Shown: positions 1 through 7,213 of the stretch, in pieces
How positions within the stretch are numbered: position 1 is the stretch's first letter
Layout of the letters: each line of letters opens with the position of its first letter
Source: a virus
Strand: one strand, 5' to 3'
IMG/VR virus record: IMGVR_UViG_3300018421_000168
Span: 1-26,380 of that record
Length of the DNA: 26,380 bases
The notes under the pieces: generated by a model
What the model saw: the letters and a program-made list of their open reading frames with translations, nothing else
Databases searched by the model: none
Told to the model about the DNA's origin: nothing
Made by a program: the position numbers and the translations under genes

Positions 1-1647
1 CCCGCTGTGGAGGTTTTAAATAAGCCAAATGCCAGTGGTACTGAAGGCGAAGGCGAGTTTGAACAGTTCATGGAGGCTATCGTTCTTCATGATCAGATGA
101 TGAGCAATATTGCCAAGAACATTGAGTTCTTTGGTAATCCCACGCTCGTCAGCTCCCGTCCCCGTAGCGATCTGGTCGAATCTGCCGGCGGTGACCGTAA
201 TTTCCGCCCGACTATTAGTAGTCAAAGCGGTTTTGCTGGTATCGATAATCCGTCAACTCGGGTTTCTGACCCGTTTGGCTCGAACAGTTTGCTTGGCGGT
301 TTGCGTGTTCCGCGAATCATTGCGAACGTTGAACCGTCCGATCGGGTCGGCTTCCTGACGCCTGACCCGGTTAACGGTGACATGAACCGTTACGCTCTGT
401 TGCTTCGGGAAGAGATTCGGACAGCTTTAGGCGGCGTGGATGAGATTTCGATCTCAGCTGGTGCGACTGCCACGGAGATTAAAGGTTTGATGGGTCGGGC
501 TCAGGCCACGGCCACCCGTAAAAACAAGAGCTTCTTAACCTACGGATTCTGTAGGCTTCTTGAGATGATTCTGTATCATCAAGAGAACGTCTTTAGAGAG
601 TCGTTTGTTGAGGTTACGGGCATGAAGCCGCCCAAGCCTCCTGAGGAGCAGACTGAGGAAGCTGTTGCTCGTTATCAAAACCGCTTTGCAAAGTTCGAAG
701 CGGATGTTGATGCAAGGATTCAAAAAGCTCTTGAAAATCAAAAAATCCCGCGTGGCGTTTACGGGCTACCGCCTGATGGTGATCGGAACGTTAGCTTCCG
801 GTATCAAGGCGATGTGTACGAAGACACTGCTTACGATCTTGTACAGAAATCCGTTGTTGTTCGGAACTTGCAGGAATTAGGTGTCGATAGCGTCGAAGCT
901 ATTCGTTACCTTTTCCCTGATAAAACTGAAACTGAGCGGGCTGAGATGTTGAAAGGATTTCCTTTCAGAATGGTTCAACAAACCCAGGGCGCTTTTCAGC
1001 AATTTCTATTATTATTGAATCAGATGTTGCAAGTGCCACATCCGCTTGCGCCGAACCAGCCCCTTGCCGCTGACCCTCGGCTCAACATAACTGGTCTTTT
1101 ATACAGGACCTTCGACCACCTTGCGCAAGAATTAACTTACTCGGGCAGCTATGAGCCAGCAGATCCAAGCTTCGATCCCGAGCCCGGTCTCTCCGGCGGT
1201 AGCAGCCCCGCAGGCGGCTCCCTCGGCGGATATGGGTTCAACCAGTTACCCGCAATGGGTAGCCAATACCCAGGGGGCACCTTCGGTAGCTATGCCCCAA
1301 CAGCCGTCGCCGGCAACACCGGCTACGGCCCCTTCTACCAACAACCAGTTCAGCCAGTCTCCGTCCAGCTACTCCCCGAGCAATCCGTGGGAGGCAGCAA
1401 TGAGCAGCCTGGAGCGGGTGGTTTCGCAGATTTCGCCGTCCCCCAGCCAGACAGCATCGTATCCTCAGTACCAAACGGCACCGCAGGTTACAACACAGTA
1501 CAGTCCGAATTTACAGGCCCAACCGGCGCAATATCCGGCGGCCCAGGCTCCGCAGACCTCGTTCAGCAACGCCTCTACAACCCCGACTTCTTATCAGGGT
1601 TCTACGGCGACACCTCAACTCAGCGCCGAAACCGCCGCCGTCGTTAA
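1..1647 (+). CDS. portal protein, C-terminal part (5' end outside window)
   Basis: The frame is open to the left window edge, so the gene is 5'-partial; the GTG at 7 is only the first internal start-like codon. About 400 residues look like the C-terminal half of a phage portal protein, the dodecameric channel at the head-tail vertex. The best signature is the stretch around residues 150-190 (SAGATATEIKGLMGRAQATA followed by a Leu-rich helix), typical of portal stem and wing regions. After about residue 380 the protein becomes a Gly/Ser/Pro/Gln-rich tail of some 165 residues ending in RRNRRRR. That tail is read through 1151-1647, where the next gene is open in another frame, so its expression is less certain than the rest. 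The portal call is inferred from pattern and from the scaffold-like neighbour. Confidence 0.6.
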   Translation, partial: PAVEVLNKPNASGTEGEGEFEQFMEAIVLHDQMMSNIAKNIEFFGNPTLVSSRPRSDLVESAGGDRNFRPTISSQSGFAGIDNPSTRVSDPFGSNSLLGGLRVPRIIANVEPSDRVGFLTPDPVNGDMNRYALLLREEIRTALGGVDEISISAGATATEIKGLMGRAQATATRKNKSFLTYGFCRLLEMILYHQENVFRESFVEVTGMKPPKPPEEQTEEAVARYQNRFAKFEADVDARIQKALENQKIPRGVYGLPPDGDRNVSFRYQGDVYEDTAYDLVQKSVVVRNLQELGVDSVEAIRYLFPDKTETERAEMLKGFPFRMVQQTQGAFQQFLLLLNQMLQVPHPLAPNQPLAADPRLNITGLLYRTFDHLAQELTYSGSYEPADPSFDPEPGLSGGSSPAGGSLGGYGFNQLPAMGSQYPGGTFGSYAPTAVAGNTGYGPFYQQPVQPVSVQLLPEQSVGGSNEQPGAGGFADFAVPQPDSIVSSVPNGTAGYNTVQSEFTGPTGAISGGPGSADLVQQRLYNPDFLSGFYGDTSTQRRNRRRR

Positions 1648-2092
1648 TCACTTCGGTATCGAGGCCCCTGGCATTCTGAATCAGTATGCCACCACGCTGG
1701 AAGATGCTCTGATCCAACAGCAAGCTGTGCTTGAGCAAACCACTCAGCGTGCTGCTGCCATGGAGCACATCCTGACCGATGGTGACACCCTGGCCGATTA
1801 CACTGATCGGTACTTCACTGAAGTAGAGCCGATTGATGTGCAGACTGACGAGGGTTATTACGACGATCAAGGTCAGTTCTGGCCGAATCAGCAAGCCACT
1901 GCTCCTGACTACGATCAGTTCCCTGCTGTTCCTGCTAATGCTTCTGCTGGGAACACTGCTGTGAATCCTGACATGCAGTGGCAAGGTTTTAATCAGGTTA
2001 TGAACCAAGCCCCTGATCAAGCGTGGCGTTATCTGTCTCAGATGAGCCCCGAGGCCGTGCGCAGCAAACTGCTGTTCATGGACCAAGGCTGA
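1151..2092 (+). CDS. scaffold-like Ser/Pro/Gln/Ala-rich protein
   Basis: Unrecognised by family. The first ~150 residues are low-complexity Pro/Ser/Gln/Ala/Thr; the C-terminal ~150 are ordered-looking, with a predicted helical stretch (LEDALIQQQAVLEQTTQRAA) and an acidic region, ending SPEAVRSKLLFMDQG. A disordered acidic protein with helices directly after a portal gene fits a scaffolding or head-morphogenesis role. That is inference from position. The longest frame starts at 1151 with no clear ribosome site. An ATG at 1400 (MSSLERVV) has GGGAGG at 1389-1394, 5 nt upstream, and may be the true start, giving 230 aa. It overlaps the portal frame by 497 nt from the first start or 248 nt from the second. 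A strong terminator follows 27 nt after the stop. Confidence 0.6.
   Translation: MSQQIQASIPSPVSPAVAAPQAAPSADMGSTSYPQWVANTQGAPSVAMPQQPSPATPATAPSTNNQFSQSPSSYSPSNPWEAAMSSLERVVSQISPSPSQTASYPQYQTAPQVTTQYSPNLQAQPAQYPAAQAPQTSFSNASTTPTSYQGSTATPQLSAETAAVVNHFGIEAPGILNQYATTLEDALIQQQAVLEQTTQRAAAMEHILTDGDTLADYTDRYFTEVEPIDVQTDEGYYDDQGQFWPNQQATAPDYDQFPAVPANASAGNTAVNPDMQWQGFNQVMNQAPDQAWRYLSQMSPEAVRSKLLFMDQG
1389..1402 (+). promoter_or_regulatory. strong ribosome-binding site with internal ATG
   Basis: GGGAGG (1389-1394) lies 5 nt before ATG (1400-1402), in the frame of the scaffold-like gene. It is one of the few canonical Shine-Dalgarno sequences in the left half of the window and favours an internal start or a second, shorter product. 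Confidence 0.45.
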
Positions 2093-2118
2093 TATATTTA
2101 GCTTGTAGGGTTGGTGAG

Positions 2119-2145
2119 GGACTCGCTCTAAGCGGGTCCTTTTTT
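2119..2145 (+). terminator. rho-independent terminator after head genes
   Basis: GGACTCGCT (2119-2127) pairs with AGCGGGTCC (2131-2139), nine base pairs including one G-T wobble, with a 3-nt loop. A run of six T follows at 2140-2145. It sits just after the scaffold-like gene and separates the head genes from the small genes downstream. Confidence 0.85.
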
Positions 2146-2177
2146 ATGTAAAATAGTTATAACTGGTGTTTATTAGG

Positions 2178-2372
2178 ATGCCTTTTAAGAGCGAAGCACA
2201 AAGACGTAAGTTCTATGCCATGGCTGAGCGAGGTGAAATTTCTAAAGGTAAAGTAGCTGAGTACGAGGAAAAGACTAAAGGCGATTTGCCTGAGAGAGTT
2301 TCAAAAAAATCTAAGGCGAAGGAAAAGGCTAAGATGTACAGTGAGAGAAAGAAATCCTCTGAAAATGCCTAA
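2178..2372 (+). CDS. small basic phage protein (MPFKSEAQRR type)
   Basis: A 64-aa, very Lys/Arg/Glu-rich protein starting MPFKSEAQRRKFYAMAERGE. Small proteins with this opening (MPFKS..QRR.FYAMA) recur in many phages and have no established function. I chose the ATG at 2178, preceded by TTAGG, over a GTG at 2166, because the family starts at MPFKS. It is the first gene after the terminator at 2119-2145. Its stop overlaps the next start by 8 nt, so the two are probably co-translated. The charged composition suggests a nucleic-acid-binding or highly helical accessory protein, but that is a guess. Confidence 0.7.
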   Translation: MPFKSEAQRRKFYAMAERGEISKGKVAEYEEKTKGDLPERVSKKSKAKEKAKMYSERKKSSENA

Positions 2373-2625
2373 TCCTCTTGGTCGTAACCGCCGCATTGAT
2401 TCTGGTTCATCTGACTCTTCTGCTGAGGTTGCTCGGTTGAAGGATGAGCTCAACGAGCTCCGTAAGATGTATATGCAGGACATGGCTAGTGTTAGTAGCG
2501 ATATGCGAGTGCTCGTTTCGCAACTTGCTGCACAAACTGAAACCCCTGCGGCTGACGGGAATGTGGGTAGTCCTGATGTTCCTGCTGTCGATAATCCTGG
2601 TGTTGATATTCCTGCTGCTGGATGA
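2365..2625 (+). CDS. small coiled-coil protein
   Basis: Unrecognised 86-aa protein. It has a basic N-terminus (MPNPLGRNRR), a short amphipathic coiled-coil-like helix (residues about 20-60, VARLKDELNELRKMYMQDMA), then an Ala/Pro/Gly/Asp-rich tail. I chose the ATG at 2365 over a GTG at 2341 because it gives the 8-nt coupled overlap with the preceding stop. The 848-aa structural gene begins 10 nt after the stop, which suggests one operon. A helix with a flexible tail would suit a virion accessory or tail-adaptor protein. The sequence alone does not prove this. Confidence 0.55.
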   Translation: MPNPLGRNRRIDSGSSDSSAEVARLKDELNELRKMYMQDMASVSSDMRVLVSQLAAQTETPAADGNVGSPDVPAVDNPGVDIPAAG

Positions 2626-2635
2626 CTGATCGGCC

Positions 2636-5182
2636 ATGCCGTATCTTCCTCTGCCTAATTTCAATCATGACTCTGGGCCGAGGAGGATACAATCTGGCCC
2701 GGATCATGAAGGTTATGTAGTTTTGTATTCAGGGGTGCAAGCTGACGGAGCTGATGAAGGCTTTGTTGTAGCTGGCTCACCTTTAAGTGGAACAACTCTA
2801 AACGGAGCGTGGGATTACGACGGTAATTGGCGGTATGTTCCTGGGGTATTACCGGATCAGAGTGGTTCAATAGACCCGACACCGTATAACGCTAGCGGTG
2901 CGATATTAGATACATACAAAGGAACACGGATAGCTACGCGAACTCAGGTTGCTGGTGCGCAAGCAGCCGATGCGATCGGACCTGAAGCGAATGTCTTACG
3001 TCCACGGCAAGCTCCGCTGCAGCCTCACGCTGATGTAACCCAGCGGGAAAAATACATGTATTTCGGGGGCGCGGCTCCCGATAATCAAGGTTATTCACCG
3101 TACAACACACCGGACGCTAACACCCCTGCTGAAGGCAGGACTGGCGGTCCTGTCACTCATAGGAACTATGAAAACACATTACTGACAAATGTTTTTGGTA
3201 CGCAGGGGACTTCTGACAGATCGCAGTGGCGGTATCACCAGCCGGTGTACTGCAAGACTTATACGGAGACGTTACGCTCGCAGTCGCCTGGCTTAATGTC
3301 CACGCCACTGCGGTACATCTACCGTGGCAACTCAACGCAATACAATGAAAGCTACGACTTAGGTATAGGCTTCGCTCCTCTTAACTACGACGAGTTCGGC
3401 GGTGGTTGCGATATTCCGCCTCCGTGCCCAACAACCACTGGGGACCCCCTAAACCCTCAACCTGGGGATATTTTAAGAGGGTCCAGCTTCTGCACTTATG
3501 ATTTTATAACATGGTATAACACTTTAAGCTCCGCTCCAATAGGTACAGGAGATACATACACAATACAAGATTCAGACTACTTCAGTAAGGTATACTACGT
3601 TGTAACGTATCCGAACGGCTCCACGGGAGTTTCTGATGCTAATTGTTTAGGCACAGTAGATCCCGGTGTATCTTTAGATCTATGGGTAAATGAAATAACT
3701 GAGTTTAACTCAATAAAACTAGATGAAGGAATAGCATACTGTAATCCCAAGACAACAATAGATAAATATGGATTTACTTATGTAGCCTATTGGGTGCCTT
3801 CAGCACAAACAGGAGCTTTAGATACAACTCCAAGCTCCGTCTTCATACGTAAACTCGGGCGGGACGGAAAAGAAATTTGGACTAAAAAATACAACACCGA
3901 ACCGTATACGATCGGAGGAGGAGGGATACTTATATCCTGGGTGCCTCAAATGAGCTTAGAATTTGATACTACAAATCAATTCTTATATTTAGTTTACGGA
4001 AAAGGTTACTTGAGGGCAACCGAAAACGTAGTTATAAAGATAAAAAGTCAAGATGGAAGTATACAATGGTCTTACTCTTATAATTTAGGGCTGCCAGAAA
4101 GCTCTACAGCCGGAGAGAACTTTAAAAGAGGTCAATGGGATCCTGTATTAAATAAACTATGGGTACTTACTAGAAGAAATGAATTTAGCGTAGTTTATAA
4201 TATAGATCCAGATGACCCTAGTACACCATCAGCAGCACAGTTATTTAAATGGAGAAATGCTAGCGCCTTAACACCGTCAAACCACATAACAGAAGTAAGT
4301 TTTGTGAGATCTTTAGACGGTAGTGTATTATGGTGGATTGTTTACGACGATATAAATTTCCAGTACATTTATAAAGCAGATGAGCAAGGAATAATCGATG
4401 CAAGTACTCCAGCGAAACGATACTCATTAAATAATAGTACTGGCACAAATGAAGTTAATCCGCACCCCATAGCGTTAGCTGTAACTTATTCAACAGGGTT
4501 AGAAGGATTTATAGTAGCGTTCTCGCGAACAAGAAATAATGGTCAGTACAGAGGTTTAGTGCTGTATGACGACCAATTTAATATTGTTAGAGCAATTACA
4601 CTACCAAACAGTATGTTTAATATATTAAGTATAAGCTTAAAAGACTCAGACACAACTAAACTTATAGTAGCCTGTACTGGTGGTTTTATTAGCAGTCAAA
4701 GTACTGTAAATCGTGGAGACTCTGTTTCTTATGAAGTTGACTCAAATTTAACTCAGATAAAAACTATATCTGCTGGAAAAATTGTATCTCAAGTTGCAAC
4801 TCAAGTAGAAGGATTTCCCTGCCGAGTTGCGGCGAAATACGACTCAAATGTAAATAGAGCTATAACAACTACGCAATCTTTCCCAAATAATAGATACGCA
4901 GCATTTGGGATTAGAGGAATCGTAACGATAGGCATCAGAGCAATCGGTTCCGGTTTAAGCCCCAACTTAAACTACGGGAATCCTTCTGGGTACACAGCAA
5001 GAGCAGAGGCTAATATAGGAGTAAGTCAAGCAATATCTACAACACTTTCAGTGAACTCATCTGGATTACTGCCTCTAATTTCGGGTGTGTCTCTAATACC
5101 GTCAAGGACAAACCTAGCTTTAACAGCAGAAGATACTACAGGAATGTTCACAACAAACTACAGCGGGATAAACTTCACCTAA
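2636..5182 (+). CDS. large structural/adhesin protein with beta-propeller-like C-terminal part
   Basis: 848 aa with no recognised named family. Residues 1 to about 280 are Gly/Asn/Pro/Tyr-rich, in the style of virion and fibre proteins, and are encoded in sequence of moderate GC. From about residue 285 the coding becomes AT-rich, with many ATA and AGA codons. Repeated beta-strand units of the kind VFIRKLGRDGKEIWTKKY and VVIKIKSQDGSIQWSYSY resemble the strand/turn pattern of PQQ-type beta-propeller blades. The protein is therefore probably a virion-attached adhesin with a phage-type base and an acquired head domain. The gene ends 3 nt before the convergent nblA-like gene. No signal peptide or membrane segment is seen. 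Confidence 0.6.
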   Translation: MPYLPLPNFNHDSGPRRIQSGPDHEGYVVLYSGVQADGADEGFVVAGSPLSGTTLNGAWDYDGNWRYVPGVLPDQSGSIDPTPYNASGAILDTYKGTRIATRTQVAGAQAADAIGPEANVLRPRQAPLQPHADVTQREKYMYFGGAAPDNQGYSPYNTPDANTPAEGRTGGPVTHRNYENTLLTNVFGTQGTSDRSQWRYHQPVYCKTYTETLRSQSPGLMSTPLRYIYRGNSTQYNESYDLGIGFAPLNYDEFGGGCDIPPPCPTTTGDPLNPQPGDILRGSSFCTYDFITWYNTLSSAPIGTGDTYTIQDSDYFSKVYYVVTYPNGSTGVSDANCLGTVDPGVSLDLWVNEITEFNSIKLDEGIAYCNPKTTIDKYGFTYVAYWVPSAQTGALDTTPSSVFIRKLGRDGKEIWTKKYNTEPYTIGGGGILISWVPQMSLEFDTTNQFLYLVYGKGYLRATENVVIKIKSQDGSIQWSYSYNLGLPESSTAGENFKRGQWDPVLNKLWVLTRRNEFSVVYNIDPDDPSTPSAAQLFKWRNASALTPSNHITEVSFVRSLDGSVLWWIVYDDINFQYIYKADEQGIIDASTPAKRYSLNNSTGTNEVNPHPIALAVTYSTGLEGFIVAFSRTRNNGQYRGLVLYDDQFNIVRAITLPNSMFNILSISLKDSDTTKLIVACTGGFISSQSTVNRGDSVSYEVDSNLTQIKTISAGKIVSQVATQVEGFPCRVAAKYDSNVNRAITTTQSFPNNRYAAFGIRGIVTIGIRAIGSGLSPNLNYGNPSGYTARAEANIGVSQAISTTLSVNSSGLLPLISGVSLIPSRTNLALTAEDTTGMFTTNYSGINFT

Positions 5183-5185
5183 TTA

Positions 5186-5398
5186 TCACTCAAGTAATGT
5201 AGAAAAACTAGGAAGGCCTAAACCCTCTTTAGCGCACCATTTCATAAGAGACTTAAATAACCTATGGTTAACTAAGTACTGTTTATGAACATGCTCAAAC
5301 AAATCTAATAACTCTTCTTTGTCAAGCTTCTTAGCTTGCATCAAAAAATACTGATGCGTAAACTCTTGCTCAGCCGTAATCCAATTAGGCTCGGTCAT
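5186..5398 (-). CDS. nblA: NblA-like phycobilisome degradation protein
   Basis: A 70-aa protein, within the size range of NblA, the small helical adaptor that targets phycobilisomes for proteolysis during nutrient stress and that several cyanophages carry. Visible features are EQEF near the N-terminus (residues 10-13, after MTEPNWITA), an amphipathic helix with Q and LDKEELLDL spacing, and a second helix KQYLVNHRLFKSLMKW corresponding to the YRQMMVRxxxxKxLLK region of NblA. I chose the ATG at 5398 because it places EQEF at the usual distance; a longer frame to 5470 would overlap the divergent gene. It lies alone on the minus strand between two plus-strand blocks, as expected of a cargo gene. 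The call rests on remembered family pattern. Confidence 0.62.
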   Translation of the reverse strand: MTEPNWITAEQEFTHQYFLMQAKKLDKEELLDLFEHVHKQYLVNHRLFKSLMKWCAKEGLGLPSFSTLLE

Positions 5399-5462
5399 GG
5401 CCACGCGGCGCAAAGGGAGGTAAATAAATCCTGACGATGTAAACTGGCTTGCATCGCGTCTT

Positions 5463-6008
5463 ATGCACATGGATGACTTTTACAATCTGCCATCAGGTGT
5501 GGTTGAAGCACTGCTTGATAATTACACAGTGCAAGGGCGCGTGCTAGCTCCTTATGACCCCCTCCAACTACTTACAGATAATCTTAAGCAGAGGGTCTCG
5601 GAGATCACAACCAACAAAGATGAAGAAAATTTATATAGTTTAAATTGGTGGCTCGATCAGTCCGTCAAAGACTTCGACTGGGTGGTGGCAGTAACTCTAG
5701 GTTCAAAAGAGTACAACAAGTACATCCTTGAATACGGAACAAACATAGCAAAAAAGGGAATCATTATACTCGATAGACTGTCCTTCATCGAGCCAGTAAC
5801 CAGGAGACGCGGGTTCCTTCTGTCCAACCCCATGACAAAGATGATAGTGCTTTCCCCTCGACCTAAGTTCAGAGCGATTGGATCCACGCGGGACTCCGTA
5901 ACAGCCTGCTGGTTCGTCTTTGAAAAAGACCCGAAAACAAAAAGTACAGAGATCGCGTATGCCCTAGATTGGGACGCAGTTAAACCTTTAACTCCCCTTC
6001 AACCGTGA
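5463..6008 (+). CDS. methyltransferase-like protein lacking catalytic motifs
   Basis: 181 aa. The order of elements matches phage adenine-specific methyltransferases of the Dam/N6A type: an N-terminal DDFYNLPSGVVEALL (compare DxFYTPP..VEALL), then a central WWLDQSVK.FDWVVAVTLGS. The C-terminal half is the best match, with IILDRLSFIEPVTRR, IVLSPRPKFR and STRDSVTACWFVFEKD. The SAM-binding motif I is replaced by APYDPLQLL, and the NPPY/DPPY catalytic box is replaced by SLNWW. The fold may survive while catalysis is probably lost; a non-enzymatic role (DNA binding, decoy) is possible. The start is weakly supported, and ATG 5469 is an alternative. It overlaps the next gene by 4 nt (GTGA). Confidence 0.5.
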   Translation: MHMDDFYNLPSGVVEALLDNYTVQGRVLAPYDPLQLLTDNLKQRVSEITTNKDEENLYSLNWWLDQSVKDFDWVVAVTLGSKEYNKYILEYGTNIAKKGIIILDRLSFIEPVTRRRGFLLSNPMTKMIVLSPRPKFRAIGSTRDSVTACWFVFEKDPKTKSTEIAYALDWDAVKPLTPLQP

Positions 6009-6325
6009 ATAAGATCGACAGGCTGATCAAACTGCAAACCAACTTAGTTGAGAGCGTAGACAAGCTTAATGCGCAGCTTAATAAAATGTGCGCTCTGTTA
6101 GTGTCTGATCAGATCCTGCAAGAAACTGTGTCCCCAGATGGGGACGTGCGGTCTCCAGAGCAGTGTGCGTCGATCATAAAAGAAAGTTTTAATGCAAGCC
6201 TGTGCTTATCGAAGAGTCTAGATGACGACTGTAAACAATTTGACTATTCAGTGTCGGAATTTTTCGTAGACGACGAAGATACCGAAGAACCTCGGAAGGC
6301 AATCGACATTTCTGATGTGTTCTAA
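6005..6325 (+). CDS. small coiled-coil acidic protein
   Basis: 106 aa, unrecognised. It starts with GTG in a GTGA overlap with the preceding stop, so translation is probably coupled. Residues about 3-35 (IDRLIKLQTNLVESVDKLNA) have a heptad-like Leu/Ile/Val pattern suggesting a coiled coil. The C-terminal 35 residues are strongly acidic (FFVDDEDTEEP). It lies between the methyltransferase-like gene and the nuclease gene in the replication block, so an accessory role in DNA metabolism is plausible but unproven. Confidence 0.55.
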   Translation: MNKIDRLIKLQTNLVESVDKLNAQLNKMCALLVSDQILQETVSPDGDVRSPEQCASIIKESFNASLCLSKSLDDDCKQFDYSVSEFFVDDEDTEEPRKAIDISDVF

Positions 6326-6361
6326 GTATCGAGCTATACTTCAGATAATTGACACGGGAAT

Positions 6362-7141
6362 GTGTCCCAAACACGACTAACTCTAGACGGCTTACGGCAT
6401 TACGTTTGCGACGGAGTTAACAGGCCGCTTCCTTCTGTAACTAGCGTTTTATCTGCCACGCAGACCGAGGAAACAAGAAAGAAGCTGCAGCACTGGAATC
6501 TGATGAACCCCGGAGTGGCTGAGCAAGCTGCTGAACGGGGTTCTTGGATCCATAACTCTGTAGAAAACTACATCCGAGGACTAAAGGTACAACCGCCCAA
6601 AGCTTACGAACCATACTGGCTTGACATGCCAGAGAAGTTAAACGAACTCCTAGACGACGCAAAAGTACTCTGGTCCGAAAAACCTTACAACCAACCGAAG
6701 TGGAATAAGTTTGTAGGCAGCGACGGTGTAGGCAGGCTCCATTACTACGATACGGAATCAGACGAGGGGTACGCAGGGTGCCCTGACATCATCTATCGTG
6801 ATCGCAATGGAGAAATTGTCCTAGGAGACTTCAAGACATCACTAGGCCCGTACTCAGCCAAGTTCCCCAGCACGAAAGTGCAGATGAGCGATCAGCTCAG
6901 AAAGTCTCTAGTATCTGGAGTCTTCAAGCTGAAAAAGACCACGCTGCAGCTCGCTGCCTACAAGCTCGCGGCCGAGAGCTGCCTAGGAATTAAGATACAG
7001 AAAACACAAATCATTGTAAGTACACCAGTGCCGTCATATTCGGTGCAGGTGTTTACATTTAGCGAAGGCGAGGTGGAAAAACATACAAAGTCGTGGCTCG
7101 CGGTCCTCAAGGACTTCTATATCAAGCTGCGCACAACTTAA
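6362..7141 (+). CDS. PD-(D/E)XK exonuclease (RecB/Cas4-type)
   Basis: 259 aa with the motifs of the RecB/Cas4-like nuclease family in order: a G..H...E helix motif (GSWIHNSVE, H64 and E68), PD at residues 141-142, the acidic-acidic-Lys box DFK at 156-158 (VLGDFKTS), and the QxxxY motif QLAAY at 196-200. This is a metal-dependent DNA nuclease, probably acting in phage recombination or replication. The start is a GTG at 6362 after CGGGAA; an ATG two bases earlier is out of frame. The coupled upstream genes and the primase-helicase downstream place it in the DNA replication/recombination module. Confidence 0.78.
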   Translation: MSQTRLTLDGLRHYVCDGVNRPLPSVTSVLSATQTEETRKKLQHWNLMNPGVAEQAAERGSWIHNSVENYIRGLKVQPPKAYEPYWLDMPEKLNELLDDAKVLWSEKPYNQPKWNKFVGSDGVGRLHYYDTESDEGYAGCPDIIYRDRNGEIVLGDFKTSLGPYSAKFPSTKVQMSDQLRKSLVSGVFKLKKTTLQLAAYKLAAESCLGIKIQKTQIIVSTPVPSYSVQVFTFSEGEVEKHTKSWLAVLKDFYIKLRTT

Positions 7142-7213
7142 CACAGTCTTCACAGACTGAACTTGACGGCCGGCCCAGCCGTGCCAGAATGACCGTCTGC
7201 CCAGCCCTTTCGC

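Noticed and set aside
1511-2086. 191-codon minus-strand frame
   Set aside because: Antisense to the scaffold-like gene; composition (Ile/Arg/Leu/Ser-rich, no motif) suggests a shadow frame.
5399-5462. Promoters in the divergent gap between the nblA-like and methyltransferase-like genes
   Set aside because: A promoter is expected, but no pair of -35 and -10 boxes with normal spacing is visible on either strand, so none is claimed.
7144-7159. Hairpin CAGTCT-tcac-AGACTG between the nuclease and primase-helicase genes
   Set aside because: Only six base pairs and no T run after it. Termination here would cut the replication operon; kept only as a curiosity.
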